DNA of 64,000 nucleotides from Rhodanobacter sp. PCA2. GTDB taxonomy: Bacteria; Pseudomonadota; Gammaproteobacteria; Xanthomonadales; Rhodanobacteraceae. Shown here piece after piece: positions 57,475 to 64,000 of the stretch. How positions within the stretch are numbered: the stretch's first letter is position 1; every line of letters starts with the position of its first letter. The position numbers were made by a program, and so were the translations under genes. The DNA lies in the NCBI RefSeq assembly GCF_013620825.1, contig NZ_NJIC01000047.1, positions 61,244 to 125,243 on the forward strand. The letters run 5' to 3'. The notes under the pieces are model-generated. The model made no database searches, had not been told where the DNA came from, and saw only the letters and a program-made list of their open reading frames with translations.

Positions 57475-58638
57475 ATGCTGAACACTCTGGCGGTCGCGAA
57501 CTATCGTTCGATCCGCTCGCTGGTCGTGCCGCTGGGGCGGCTCAACCTGGTTACCGGCGCGAACGGCAGCGGGAAGTCCAACCTCTACCGCGCGCTGCGG
57601 CTGCTGGCGGAATCGGCCGGCGGCGGCGTGGTGGGCGCGCTGGCCCGCGAAGGCGGCCTGTCTTCCGTGCTGTGGGCCGGCCCCGAACGCATCTCCGGGC
57701 GCATGCGCCGGGGCGAGGTGCCGGTCCAGGGCGTGGTCCGGCAACAGTCCGTGGGCCTGAAGCTGGGTTTCGCCGGCGAGGACTTCGGCTACGCCATGGA
57801 CCTCGGCTTTCCGCCGCCACCGAACCGGCCCGCGTTCGCGCTGGACCCGGAGTTCAAGCGCGAGGCGATCTGGAGCGGCCCGTTCCTGCGCGCGTCCAAC
57901 ACGCTGGTCGACCGCCGCGGTCCGCTGGCGCGCGTGCGCGATGCGCGCGCCTGGCGGGTGGTGTCCGAGCATCTCGATGCGTTCGAGAGCCTGCTCACCC
58001 AGGTGGCCGATCCGGAGCGTGCGCCGGAGGCGCTGCGCGTGCGCGAGTCGATCCGGGCATGGCGCTTCTACGACCATTTCCGCTCGGATCGCGAGGCGCC
58101 GGCGCGGCAAGCCCACTGGGGCACGCGCACGGTGGTGCTGGGCCACGATGGCGCCGACCTCGCCGCGGCCTGGGAAACGATACGCGAGATCGGCGACCCG
58201 GCGGCGCTGGACGCCGCGGTGGAGGACGCGTTTCCCGGGGCGAAGGTGGACATCGCCGCGTACGACGGCCGCTTCACCCTGCTGTTTTCGCAGCACGGCC
58301 TGCTGCGGCCGCTTTCCGCGATGGAGCTGTCCGATGGAACGCTGCGCTACCTGCTGTGGATCGCCGCGCTGCACACGCCACGGCCGCCGCCGCTGATGGT
58401 GTTGAACGAGCCCGAGACCAGCCTGCATCCCGACCTGCTGCCCGCGCTGGCACGCCTCATCATCCACGCCGCCACGCGCAGCCAGGTGTGGGTGGTGTCG
58501 CATGCGTCGCGCCTGATCGCCGCGCTGGAGGCGGCTCCCGACTGCCGCACGATCACGCTGGAGAAGGACTTCAGCGAGACCCGCGTGGCGGGGCAGCGCG
58601 AGCTGGACGAACCGGCCTGGTATTGGCCGGAACGCTAG
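57475..58638 (+). CDS. AAA family ATPase, RecF/SMC-like (AAA_21)
   Basis: 387 residues. Walker A GANGSGKSN (28-36) follows NYRSIRSLVVPLGRLNLVTG, the RecF-like start. The signature ELSDGTLRYLLW and Walker B LMVLNEPETSLHPDLL (N in place of the usual D before Glu) come late, then the H-loop WVVSHASRLIAAL. No coiled coil long enough for an SMC and no nuclease or TOPRIM domain. These single ATPases are common in proteobacteria and their role is unknown. No toxin, nuclease or reverse transcriptase gene accompanies it. Confidence 0.8.
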   Translation: MLNTLAVANYRSIRSLVVPLGRLNLVTGANGSGKSNLYRALRLLAESAGGGVVGALAREGGLSSVLWAGPERISGRMRRGEVPVQGVVRQQSVGLKLGFAGEDFGYAMDLGFPPPPNRPAFALDPEFKREAIWSGPFLRASNTLVDRRGPLARVRDARAWRVVSEHLDAFESLLTQVADPERAPEALRVRESIRAWRFYDHFRSDREAPARQAHWGTRTVVLGHDGADLAAAWETIREIGDPAALDAAVEDAFPGAKVDIAAYDGRFTLLFSQHGLLRPLSAMELSDGTLRYLLWIAALHTPRPPPLMVLNEPETSLHPDLLPALARLIIHAATRSQVWVVSHASRLIAALEAAPDCRTITLEKDFSETRVAGQRELDEPAWYWPER

Positions 58639-58753
58639 GCGCCGCCCGCCGCCGGAAGAATCCGCGCAGGCCGGTCGATTTGCCGCCGCCCCGTTCGTCG
58701 TTACCGCAAAGGCCAGGTGCCGGCGCGGCATCGCCACCATCGAGGAGAAAACC

Positions 58754-59155
58754 GTGAGCAGACAGGTATTCATCAACCTTCCGGTCGCCGACCTTTCGCG
58801 CTCGGTCGCGTTCTTCGCCGCGCTCGGCTTCGCACGGAATCCGCAGTTCAGCGACGACGCCGGCGCGTGCATCGTGGTCAGCGACACGATTTCGGTGATG
58901 CTGCTCACCCACGTCCGCTTCCGCGACTTCACGCCCAGGGCCGTGTGCGACACCAGCAAGGCGGTGGAGGTGCTGCTGTCGCTCAGCTGCGCCAGCCGCG
59001 AAGAAGTCGACAGCCTGGTCGCGAAGGCGATCGCCGCGGGCGGCTGGACCTACGACGAGCCGGAGGATTTCGGCTTCATGTACACGCACAGCTTCATCGA
59101 CCCGGACGGCCACGGCTGGGGGCTGCTGCACATGAGTCCCGCGCCGGCGCCGTAG
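58754..59155 (+). CDS. VOC/glyoxalase superfamily protein
   Basis: 133 residues with GTG start at 58754 and GAGGAG at 58742-58747. VFINLPVADLSRSVAFFAALGF and HSFIDPDGHGWGLLHM are the paired beta-alpha-beta modules of the VOC fold. It resembles the extradiol-dioxygenase-like or glyoxalase-like group with few metal ligands conserved. Function is not assignable. Confidence 0.82.
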   Translation: MSRQVFINLPVADLSRSVAFFAALGFARNPQFSDDAGACIVVSDTISVMLLTHVRFRDFTPRAVCDTSKAVEVLLSLSCASREEVDSLVAKAIAAGGWTYDEPEDFGFMYTHSFIDPDGHGWGLLHMSPAPAP

Positions 59156-59166
59156 CGACCGGCGGC

Positions 59167-59562
59167 TCAGGCGTGGCCGGCCGGACCGGCACCGGTGATC
59201 TGGCGCTGCATGTGGTCGAGGTACTGGTCCAGCTCCGTCGCGTTCGCGAAGACCTCGTGCAGCGGCACCGCCTTCACGATGTCGAACACCTTGCGCACCT
59301 GCGGCTGCGGGTTGAGCAGCAGCGTGTTGCCGCCGCGGGCGCGCATGCTCTTGCGCACCATCGCGATGCTGCGCAGGCCGGCGCTGCTGATGTACTCCAG
59401 CGCGGACAGGTCCAGCACCACGGTGCCGCCTTCCGCCACGCGCGGCAGCACGTCCAGCATGGCCCGGTCGAAGTCGTTGAAGGTCTGGGCGTCGAGCCGG
59501 CCGTGCAGGTGCAGGGTCGTGCGCGCAGGGGATTCGCTTTCAGTGTTCAGGCTGAATGTCAT
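59167..59562 (-). CDS. STAS-domain anti-sigma factor antagonist-like protein
   Basis: 131 residues. VVLDLSALEYISSAGLRSIA (49-68) is the STAS phosphorylation loop; S60 aligns with the phosphorylated Ser58 of SpoIIAA. The fold continues with NTLLLNPQPQVRKVFDIV. In partner switching, a kinase phosphorylates this serine and a PP2C removes it. The gene overlaps by 23 bases the upstream gene that encodes both such domains, so it is very likely its substrate. Confidence 0.88.
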   Translation of the reverse strand: MTFSLNTESESPARTTLHLHGRLDAQTFNDFDRAMLDVLPRVAEGGTVVLDLSALEYISSAGLRSIAMVRKSMRARGGNTLLLNPQPQVRKVFDIVKAVPLHEVFANATELDQYLDHMQRQITGAGPAGHA

Positions 59563-61876
59563 GGCCGGATTCCGCAGGTGCAGGGTGGAGGAAGCGCAGC
59601 AGCAGGTGGTTGCCCTGCTCGTCGTGGCTGTAGCTGAGTTCGCTGGCCATGGCGCGTACCAGGTGGATGCCCAGGCCGCCGACCACGTCGGCGTCGGCCA
59701 GGTCGCCGGTGAGGTTGGGCGCCGGCGCCTGCAACGGATCGAACGGGCGGCCGTCGTGGTGCAGCTCGACCACCACCGCATCCTCGACCCGGCGCAGGTG
59801 CAGGCCGATCCGGTGCTGCAGACCGTCGTCGCGGCCGTGCTCCACCATGTTGACCATGAGTTCCTCCAGCACCAGGCGGATGTCCTCGCGCACCGCGGGC
59901 AACACGCCCTGGGCGCGCAGCGAGGCCTCGCAACGCTCCAGCGTGGCGAATACCTCGTCCATCGACGCCTCGATCGTCAGGTCCAGCATGTGCGCGTTCC
60001 CGTCGGCCAGCGCATGATGCCAGTTCAGCGCGAGGACGGTGATGTCGTCGGCCTGTGCGGCGCCGGCGGCGAAGCGGTCGACCTCGGCCAGCAACCCGTC
60101 CGCCAGTTCGGCGGAGGCGCATGACGCAGCCTGTCGCAGGCAGGCGAGCAGGCGTTCGACGCCGAACATCTGCCCGTCCGTGTCGCTCGCCTCGGTGATG
60201 CCGTCGGTGTAGAGCATCAGGGTCTGGCCGGGCTGCAGCCACAGCGTGCGGGCGGGATAGCGCGCGTCCTCGTCCAGCCCCAGCGCGGCGCCGGTCTCCA
60301 GCTCGAGCAGCCGCGCGCCGTCCGCGTCGCACAGCACGGGCGGTTCGTGGCCGGCGCTGGACATCACCAGCTCGCCGGTGGACGTGTCGAGCATGCCGCA
60401 GGACAGGCTCACGAACATGCAGTTCTCGTTGTGGCGGCACAGTTCGAGATTGAGCATGGCGAGCAGGTGCTGCGGCGAGCGAGCGCGGGGCGCGAGCGCC
60501 TTCGCCAGCGTGATCGTGCGCGCCATGAACAGCGCCGCGGGAATGCCCTTGTCGGACACGTCGCCCACCATCACGCAGAAGCGCCGTTCGCCCAGCATGA
60601 AGTAGCTGTAGAGGTCGCCGCCCACCGCGCGCGCCGGCCGCAGCAGCGCGCGCAGCTCGAAATTCTCGCAGCGGGCGTCGATGTAGTGCTCGCCCGGCAG
60701 CAGCGCGGTCTGGATCTGGTGCGCGATGTCCAGCTCGCTGGCCAGGCGCTGCTGTTCCTTCGCGTTGCGCGTCAGCTCCGCGATGTGCAGCGCCAGCTCC
60801 CTGCGCATGCGGTCGAACGCGTGCGTCAGCCGGCCGACTTCGTCGGGGAAGCGCGCGCGCGGCAATTCGAACGCAAGCGCGCCGCGCGCCACCTGCTCGG
60901 CGCGCGTGGCCAGCGTGCCCAGCGGGGCGAGCGTGCGGCGCGTCGCCAGCAGCGTGATCGCCGCCACCGCCAGCAACGCGAGCAGCCCCAGCAGCAGCAC
61001 GCGCATGAACGCCTGGCGCACCCCGGCGTAGATCATGGCCTCCGGCATGGCCAGGCCAAAACTCCAGTGCGTGCCTTCGACGGGAAACAGGTAGATCCAC
61101 ACCGGCTTGCCGCCGGCCTGCGGATTCTGAGCGATCGCCAGCCGCACGCGGGCGGTGCCCGGTTGCGCCAGCGCACGCAGCAGCGCGGGATCGCCGCGCT
61201 GGCCGACCATGGCGGGATTGTCGTGCGCGAGATAGGCGCCGCCCTCGTCCAGCACGAACGCGTAGGCGCCCGGAGGTTTGCGCAACTCCCCGAGTATGAG
61301 GTTGAGCCAGTCCAGCGAGACGTCGGCGTTGATCAGGCCGATGGCCTGGCCGTCGCGCTGGATCACGGCCGAGTAATTGACCAGCTCGCGCCTGCGCGAC
61401 AGCGAATGGAAGTGCCGCTGCCAGCAACCTTGCGCGCAGTGCAGCCCCACGCGGAACCAGTTCGCCTCCCAGTACGGCTTGGGGTCCTTGCGCATGTCGC
61501 GCCAGCCCAGCGAACCGTCGTCCTGCCGATTGACGAAGGGCGACTCCGGCGGGTTGTCCGCCGCGGGCACGAAGGCCGCCGCCAGCCCCGACAGGTCGGT
61601 GTTGCGCGCGAGCGCGTCGCGCAACAAGGCCTCGGCATCGCCCGAGCGCGTCGCCATCGCGGTGGCCAGCGTCCGCGAGGTGTCGGCCACGCGGGCCAGC
61701 CGCTGTTCGATGCGCGCGCCCGCCTCGCCCGCCAGCGCCGTGGCTTCGCCGTGCGCCTGCCGCAGGATCTCTCCGCTCACCAGGTAGAACAGCAGGCCGC
61801 CGGCGATCGCGAGCACCACCAGGGAGCCGGCAAGCACCCACAACGACAGCCGCGAAGCGATGCTTCGGAACAACAT
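59540..61876 (-). CDS. Sensor protein: periplasmic sensor, HAMP, SpoIIE PP2C phosphatase, anti-sigma HATPase
   Basis: 778 residues from ATG 61876, chosen for the GGGGGA six bases upstream; a start at 61903 would add nine residues. Membrane helices at about 10-35 and 290-315 flank a Cache-like sensor. HAMP follows (about 312-365). The PP2C domain (about 395-615) contains AVGGDLYSYF, MVGDVSDKGIPAALFMA and ADDITVLAL, which bind metals. The C-terminal HATPase (about 635-765) has N-box EELMVNMVEHG and G-box VVGGLGIHLVRAM. It thus has both the kinase and the phosphatase of a partner switch, acting on the adjacent STAS protein. Confidence 0.9.
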   Translation of the reverse strand: MLFRSIASRLSLWVLAGSLVVLAIAGGLLFYLVSGEILRQAHGEATALAGEAGARIEQRLARVADTSRTLATAMATRSGDAEALLRDALARNTDLSGLAAAFVPAADNPPESPFVNRQDDGSLGWRDMRKDPKPYWEANWFRVGLHCAQGCWQRHFHSLSRRRELVNYSAVIQRDGQAIGLINADVSLDWLNLILGELRKPPGAYAFVLDEGGAYLAHDNPAMVGQRGDPALLRALAQPGTARVRLAIAQNPQAGGKPVWIYLFPVEGTHWSFGLAMPEAMIYAGVRQAFMRVLLLGLLALLAVAAITLLATRRTLAPLGTLATRAEQVARGALAFELPRARFPDEVGRLTHAFDRMRRELALHIAELTRNAKEQQRLASELDIAHQIQTALLPGEHYIDARCENFELRALLRPARAVGGDLYSYFMLGERRFCVMVGDVSDKGIPAALFMARTITLAKALAPRARSPQHLLAMLNLELCRHNENCMFVSLSCGMLDTSTGELVMSSAGHEPPVLCDADGARLLELETGAALGLDEDARYPARTLWLQPGQTLMLYTDGITEASDTDGQMFGVERLLACLRQAASCASAELADGLLAEVDRFAAGAAQADDITVLALNWHHALADGNAHMLDLTIEASMDEVFATLERCEASLRAQGVLPAVREDIRLVLEELMVNMVEHGRDDGLQHRIGLHLRRVEDAVVVELHHDGRPFDPLQAPAPNLTGDLADADVVGGLGIHLVRAMASELSYSHDEQGNHLLLRFLHPAPAESGHDIQPEH

Positions 61877-62065
61877 GGCGCGTCCCCCTGCAGACCCCGC
61901 CATTCAGCCACGCGCGATCCCGTCCCGGCAAGCACGTGGCAAGGCTGTTTGTGCGCTGCGTCTCGCTTGGGCGCGCGGTGCTGCGGCCGGCTTGCAACGC
62001 CCTTGAAACAACACGCGCAGGCGGGTGGGACGGCAGTGCTGCCACGCCGCTCAGCCGGCGCGGTT

Positions 62066-62836
62066 TCAATCCGCGACGTCGGCCACCAACCGGTCGAGTT
62101 CCGCCTTCAGCGTGGCGCCGTTGACGCGCAGCCAGTCGCGCTGTTCGCCCCACTCGGGCAGCAGCTGGCTCACCTGCGCCCAGAAGCGCGGCGCGTGGCT
62201 GCGCACGCGCAGGTGGCAGAGTTCGTGCACCAGCACGTAGCGCAGCGCGGCGGGCGGGGCGAGCGCGAGCGCGAGATCGAGGTTGATGCGATCGCGGGTG
62301 TCGAGGCTGCCCCACAGGCTTTTCATCGGGCGCACCTTGAGCGCGGTGGGCGCGAGGCCCAGCTGCGGCACGTAGAACGCGAGCCAGCGCGAGACGTCGC
62401 GGCGGATCAGCGATTCCAGGTGCGAGGCGAGCAGGCCGCGCGCCACCGGCAGCGCGCGGGTGTGCGGGCGCGGGATCACCAGGGTGAGGCCGTCGGGTTG
62501 CGCCTCGATCTTCGGATAGGCGCCCTCGGCCCAGTCCAGCGTGGCCAGCTCGCCGCGCAGCGGCAGCGTGGTGGCGTGGCCGACGCGCAGCGGGGGCAGC
62601 GGCTTCACGATCAGGTTGAGTTCGTCGAGCTTCTGTTCCAGCCAGTCGGCGTGGTGGCGCAGGAAGGCGCTGACCTGGGCCGGATGGGTGCCGTCGGGGT
62701 AGGTCACGCGCGCGCCCTTGGGCGTGACGGTGAGGCGCAGCCGGCGCGCACGCGGGTGGGCGGCCTTGAGCACGCGGATGATGTTGCCGCCTGCGGTCGC
62801 CAGTTCCAACCAGTCGCCTTCGAGATGCTGCGCCAT
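62066..62836 (-). CDS. YgjP-like M48/DUF45 metallopeptidase
   Basis: 256 residues. The zinc motif HELCHLR (H204, E205, H208) sits in RYVLVHELCHLRVRSHAPRFW, with a third ligand downstream, and KSLWGSLDTRDRINLDLAL is the family block before it. Start at 62836 follows an ATG in front of AQHLEGDWLELA. YgjP-type proteins accompany UvrD/HsdR genes in E. coli relatives; biological role unclear. Confidence 0.88.
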   Translation of the reverse strand: MAQHLEGDWLELATAGGNIIRVLKAAHPRARRLRLTVTPKGARVTYPDGTHPAQVSAFLRHHADWLEQKLDELNLIVKPLPPLRVGHATTLPLRGELATLDWAEGAYPKIEAQPDGLTLVIPRPHTRALPVARGLLASHLESLIRRDVSRWLAFYVPQLGLAPTALKVRPMKSLWGSLDTRDRINLDLALALAPPAALRYVLVHELCHLRVRSHAPRFWAQVSQLLPEWGEQRDWLRVNGATLKAELDRLVADVAD

Positions 62837-62967
62837 GATCCTGCTGCCTGCCCAACCGGTGACAGGCCGTCGGTCGGCCTGCCCGGACGGACAGTATGCG
62901 GGGAGACCCTTACCCCTGTGCAAGGGCCGTGAATGGCAGGGCCGCCAGGCCTTGCCCGGCGCCAGTC

Positions 62968-63885
62968 TCAGCCGTCGGCGGGACGAGGAAGGCCGAACCA
63001 TTCCTCCAGTTTGGCCAGCAGGCGCTCCAGTTCCAGGGTGAGCAGGGCGAAGCCGGCGTCGGCTTCGGCGGACGCGTCCTCGAAGCTGTCGCCAAGCTCG
63101 TCCATCACCACGTCGAGGAACTTCAGCTTGCGCACGATCAGGTCTTCGCCCAGCACGAAGCTGATGCGGTCGTCGAACACCAGGCCGAGCTGGAACACCT
63201 GCTTGCCGTTGCGCAGGTGCTCCTTCACCTCGTCGGCATCCAGATCCTGCCGGCGGCACTTCGCGATGGCGCCGGTGGCGGTGGCGGGATCGCGCAGCTC
63301 GCACTCGTCGCCCAGCGCGAGGCCGGCGGGCAGGCCGCCGGTGGCGAGCCAGTCGGTCATCAGCACGCGCGGGCCTTCCTCCGGCGCCAGCGGCACGGCG
63401 GGAAAGCTGCCCAGCGCCTCGCGGATCTGGCTGAGCGCGTTCTCCGCGCTCTTGCGGCTGGAGGTGTCCAGCACCAGCCAGCCATGTTTCTGATCGACGT
63501 AGGCGGACATGCGCGAACTGCGCACGAAGGCGCGCGGCAGCAGCTCGGTGAGCAGGTCTTCCTTGATGCGCTTGCGCTCGCGCCCGCCCACCTTGCGGCC
63601 TTCCTCCTCGGCGATCTTGCGCACCTTGCGCTGCAGTTCGTCGTTGACCACCGCGGCGGGCAGCAGCTTGTCCTCGCCGCCCACGGTGAGCCAGGTGCAG
63701 TGCTTCACCGCGTGGGTGAGCGGCGCATCCTCGCCGCGGCCGACCGGCGGCACGAAACCCTTGGTGAACATCTCCAGCGGGCCGCAGGGGCGCAGGCGGT
63801 GTTCGCCCAGCACCTCGTCCAGGCGCTTGAGGTCGTCGGCGACGGCGGGGGAAAAGCGGAACAGGGTGAGGTTGCGGAAGAACAT
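62968..63885 (-). CDS. rdgC: Recombination-associated protein RdgC
   Basis: 305 residues. MFFRNLTLFRF at the start, GFVPPVGRGEDAPLTH, ERKRIKEDLLTELLPRAF and LMTDWLATGGLP are RdgC blocks. The ring dimer binds double-stranded DNA and modulates RecA, limiting excessive strand exchange. It lies upstream of the YgjP-like gene on the same strand. Confidence 0.94.
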   Translation of the reverse strand: MFFRNLTLFRFSPAVADDLKRLDEVLGEHRLRPCGPLEMFTKGFVPPVGRGEDAPLTHAVKHCTWLTVGGEDKLLPAAVVNDELQRKVRKIAEEEGRKVGGRERKRIKEDLLTELLPRAFVRSSRMSAYVDQKHGWLVLDTSSRKSAENALSQIREALGSFPAVPLAPEEGPRVLMTDWLATGGLPAGLALGDECELRDPATATGAIAKCRRQDLDADEVKEHLRNGKQVFQLGLVFDDRISFVLGEDLIVRKLKFLDVVMDELGDSFEDASAEADAGFALLTLELERLLAKLEEWFGLPRPADG

Positions 63886-63945
63886 GGGACATCCAGTGAA
63901 AACGCGACGAAAACGCAGTCCGCACTGAGCACGGGCCCGAAGGGC

Positions 63946-63977
63946 CGGAGTCGAAACATGGGGACGTTTCGACTCCG
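63946..63977. repeat. 12-bp inverted repeat near the window end
   Basis: CGGAGTCGAAAC (63946-63957) and GTTTCGACTCCG (63966-63977) pair perfectly around 8 bases. Shorter GC hairpins flank it (GGGCCCGAAGGGCC and CCCGCTGCGCGGG). It is upstream of rdgC, so it could be a bidirectional terminator for the unseen next gene or a dispersed palindromic element. The neighbour is outside the window. Confidence 0.5.
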
Positions 63978-64000
63978 CCCGCTGCGCGGGCTGCGCTCAA

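Noticed and set aside
57475-58638. RecF-like ATPase as part of a defence island
   Set aside because: Flanking genes are a methyltransferase-like membrane protein and a VOC protein; no nuclease, toxin, RT or integrase is present.

Overview
The window looks like a piece of chromosome from a high-GC gammaproteobacterium of the Xanthomonadales, most like Rhodanobacteraceae (Rhodanobacter, Dyella, Luteibacter). This rests on very GC-rich third codon positions, a gammaproteobacterial housekeeping set (secB-gpsA, rpmB-rpmG, plsB, ubiE, rep, rdgC, Mg-type hemB), an S53 peptidase, a large TonB-dependent receptor, and the DUF3348-DUF802-OmpA-DUF2894 cluster. Genus is inference; no 16S or other decisive marker is present. 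Coding density is high. No tRNA, rRNA, insertion sequence, prophage or CRISPR array was seen.

Layout. 1-9.8 kb: a 5'-truncated, frameshifted ankyrin-repeat gene, a GT9 glycosyltransferase, a Kef-type antiporter, glutamine cyclotransferase, a tautomerase, a secreted alpha/beta hydrolase, hemB and a sedolisin peptidase. 9.9-13.5 kb: glucokinase, a HAD phosphatase and an NdvA-like exporter, all on the plus strand and possibly linked in sugar-phosphate/glucan metabolism. 13.4-18.9 kb: a SNF2 helicase, secB-gpsA, and the divergent rpmB-rpmG operon with a long structured leader. 19-27 kb: TetR regulator, DUF3016 protein, delta-9-type desaturase, then a tightly overlapping GldA/GldF/GldG-like ABC operon ending in mutM, and a nitroreductase. 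27-36.6 kb: an unrecognised gene, tdk, rep, a TPR-sulfotransferase convergent with a TonB-dependent receptor, and an AI-2E family permease.

36.8-49.2 kb: a lipoprotein acid phosphatase, a candidate small RNA, an unknown lipoprotein, plsB, ubiE, a TMEM175-like channel, a DUF2249/FmdE-like pair behind a well placed FNR/DNR-type box, a GST, a divergent EamA exporter/Lrp regulator pair, a Tat-type phosphoesterase and proline iminopeptidase. 49.2-53.4 kb: a four-gene operon whose two central genes have the sequence layout of an ion-driven stator (MotA/ExbB-like protein with a long coiled-coil tail plus MotB/OmpA-like protein), without flagellar genes nearby. 53.6-64 kb: an M1 aminopeptidase, alpha/beta hydrolase, ICMT-like methyltransferase, a RecF-like ATPase, a VOC protein, a SpoIIE-phosphatase/anti-sigma-kinase fusion overlapping a STAS gene, a YgjP-like metallopeptidase and rdgC.

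The strongest leads are the stator-like operon, the candidate sRNA near 37.76-37.86 kb with its own promoter and terminator, and the FNR-type promoter at 43.2 kb. The ankyrin frameshift in a CG dinucleotide run, the spaced repeats upstream of the TonB receptor gene and the phosphatase-kinase/STAS module are also worth checking.
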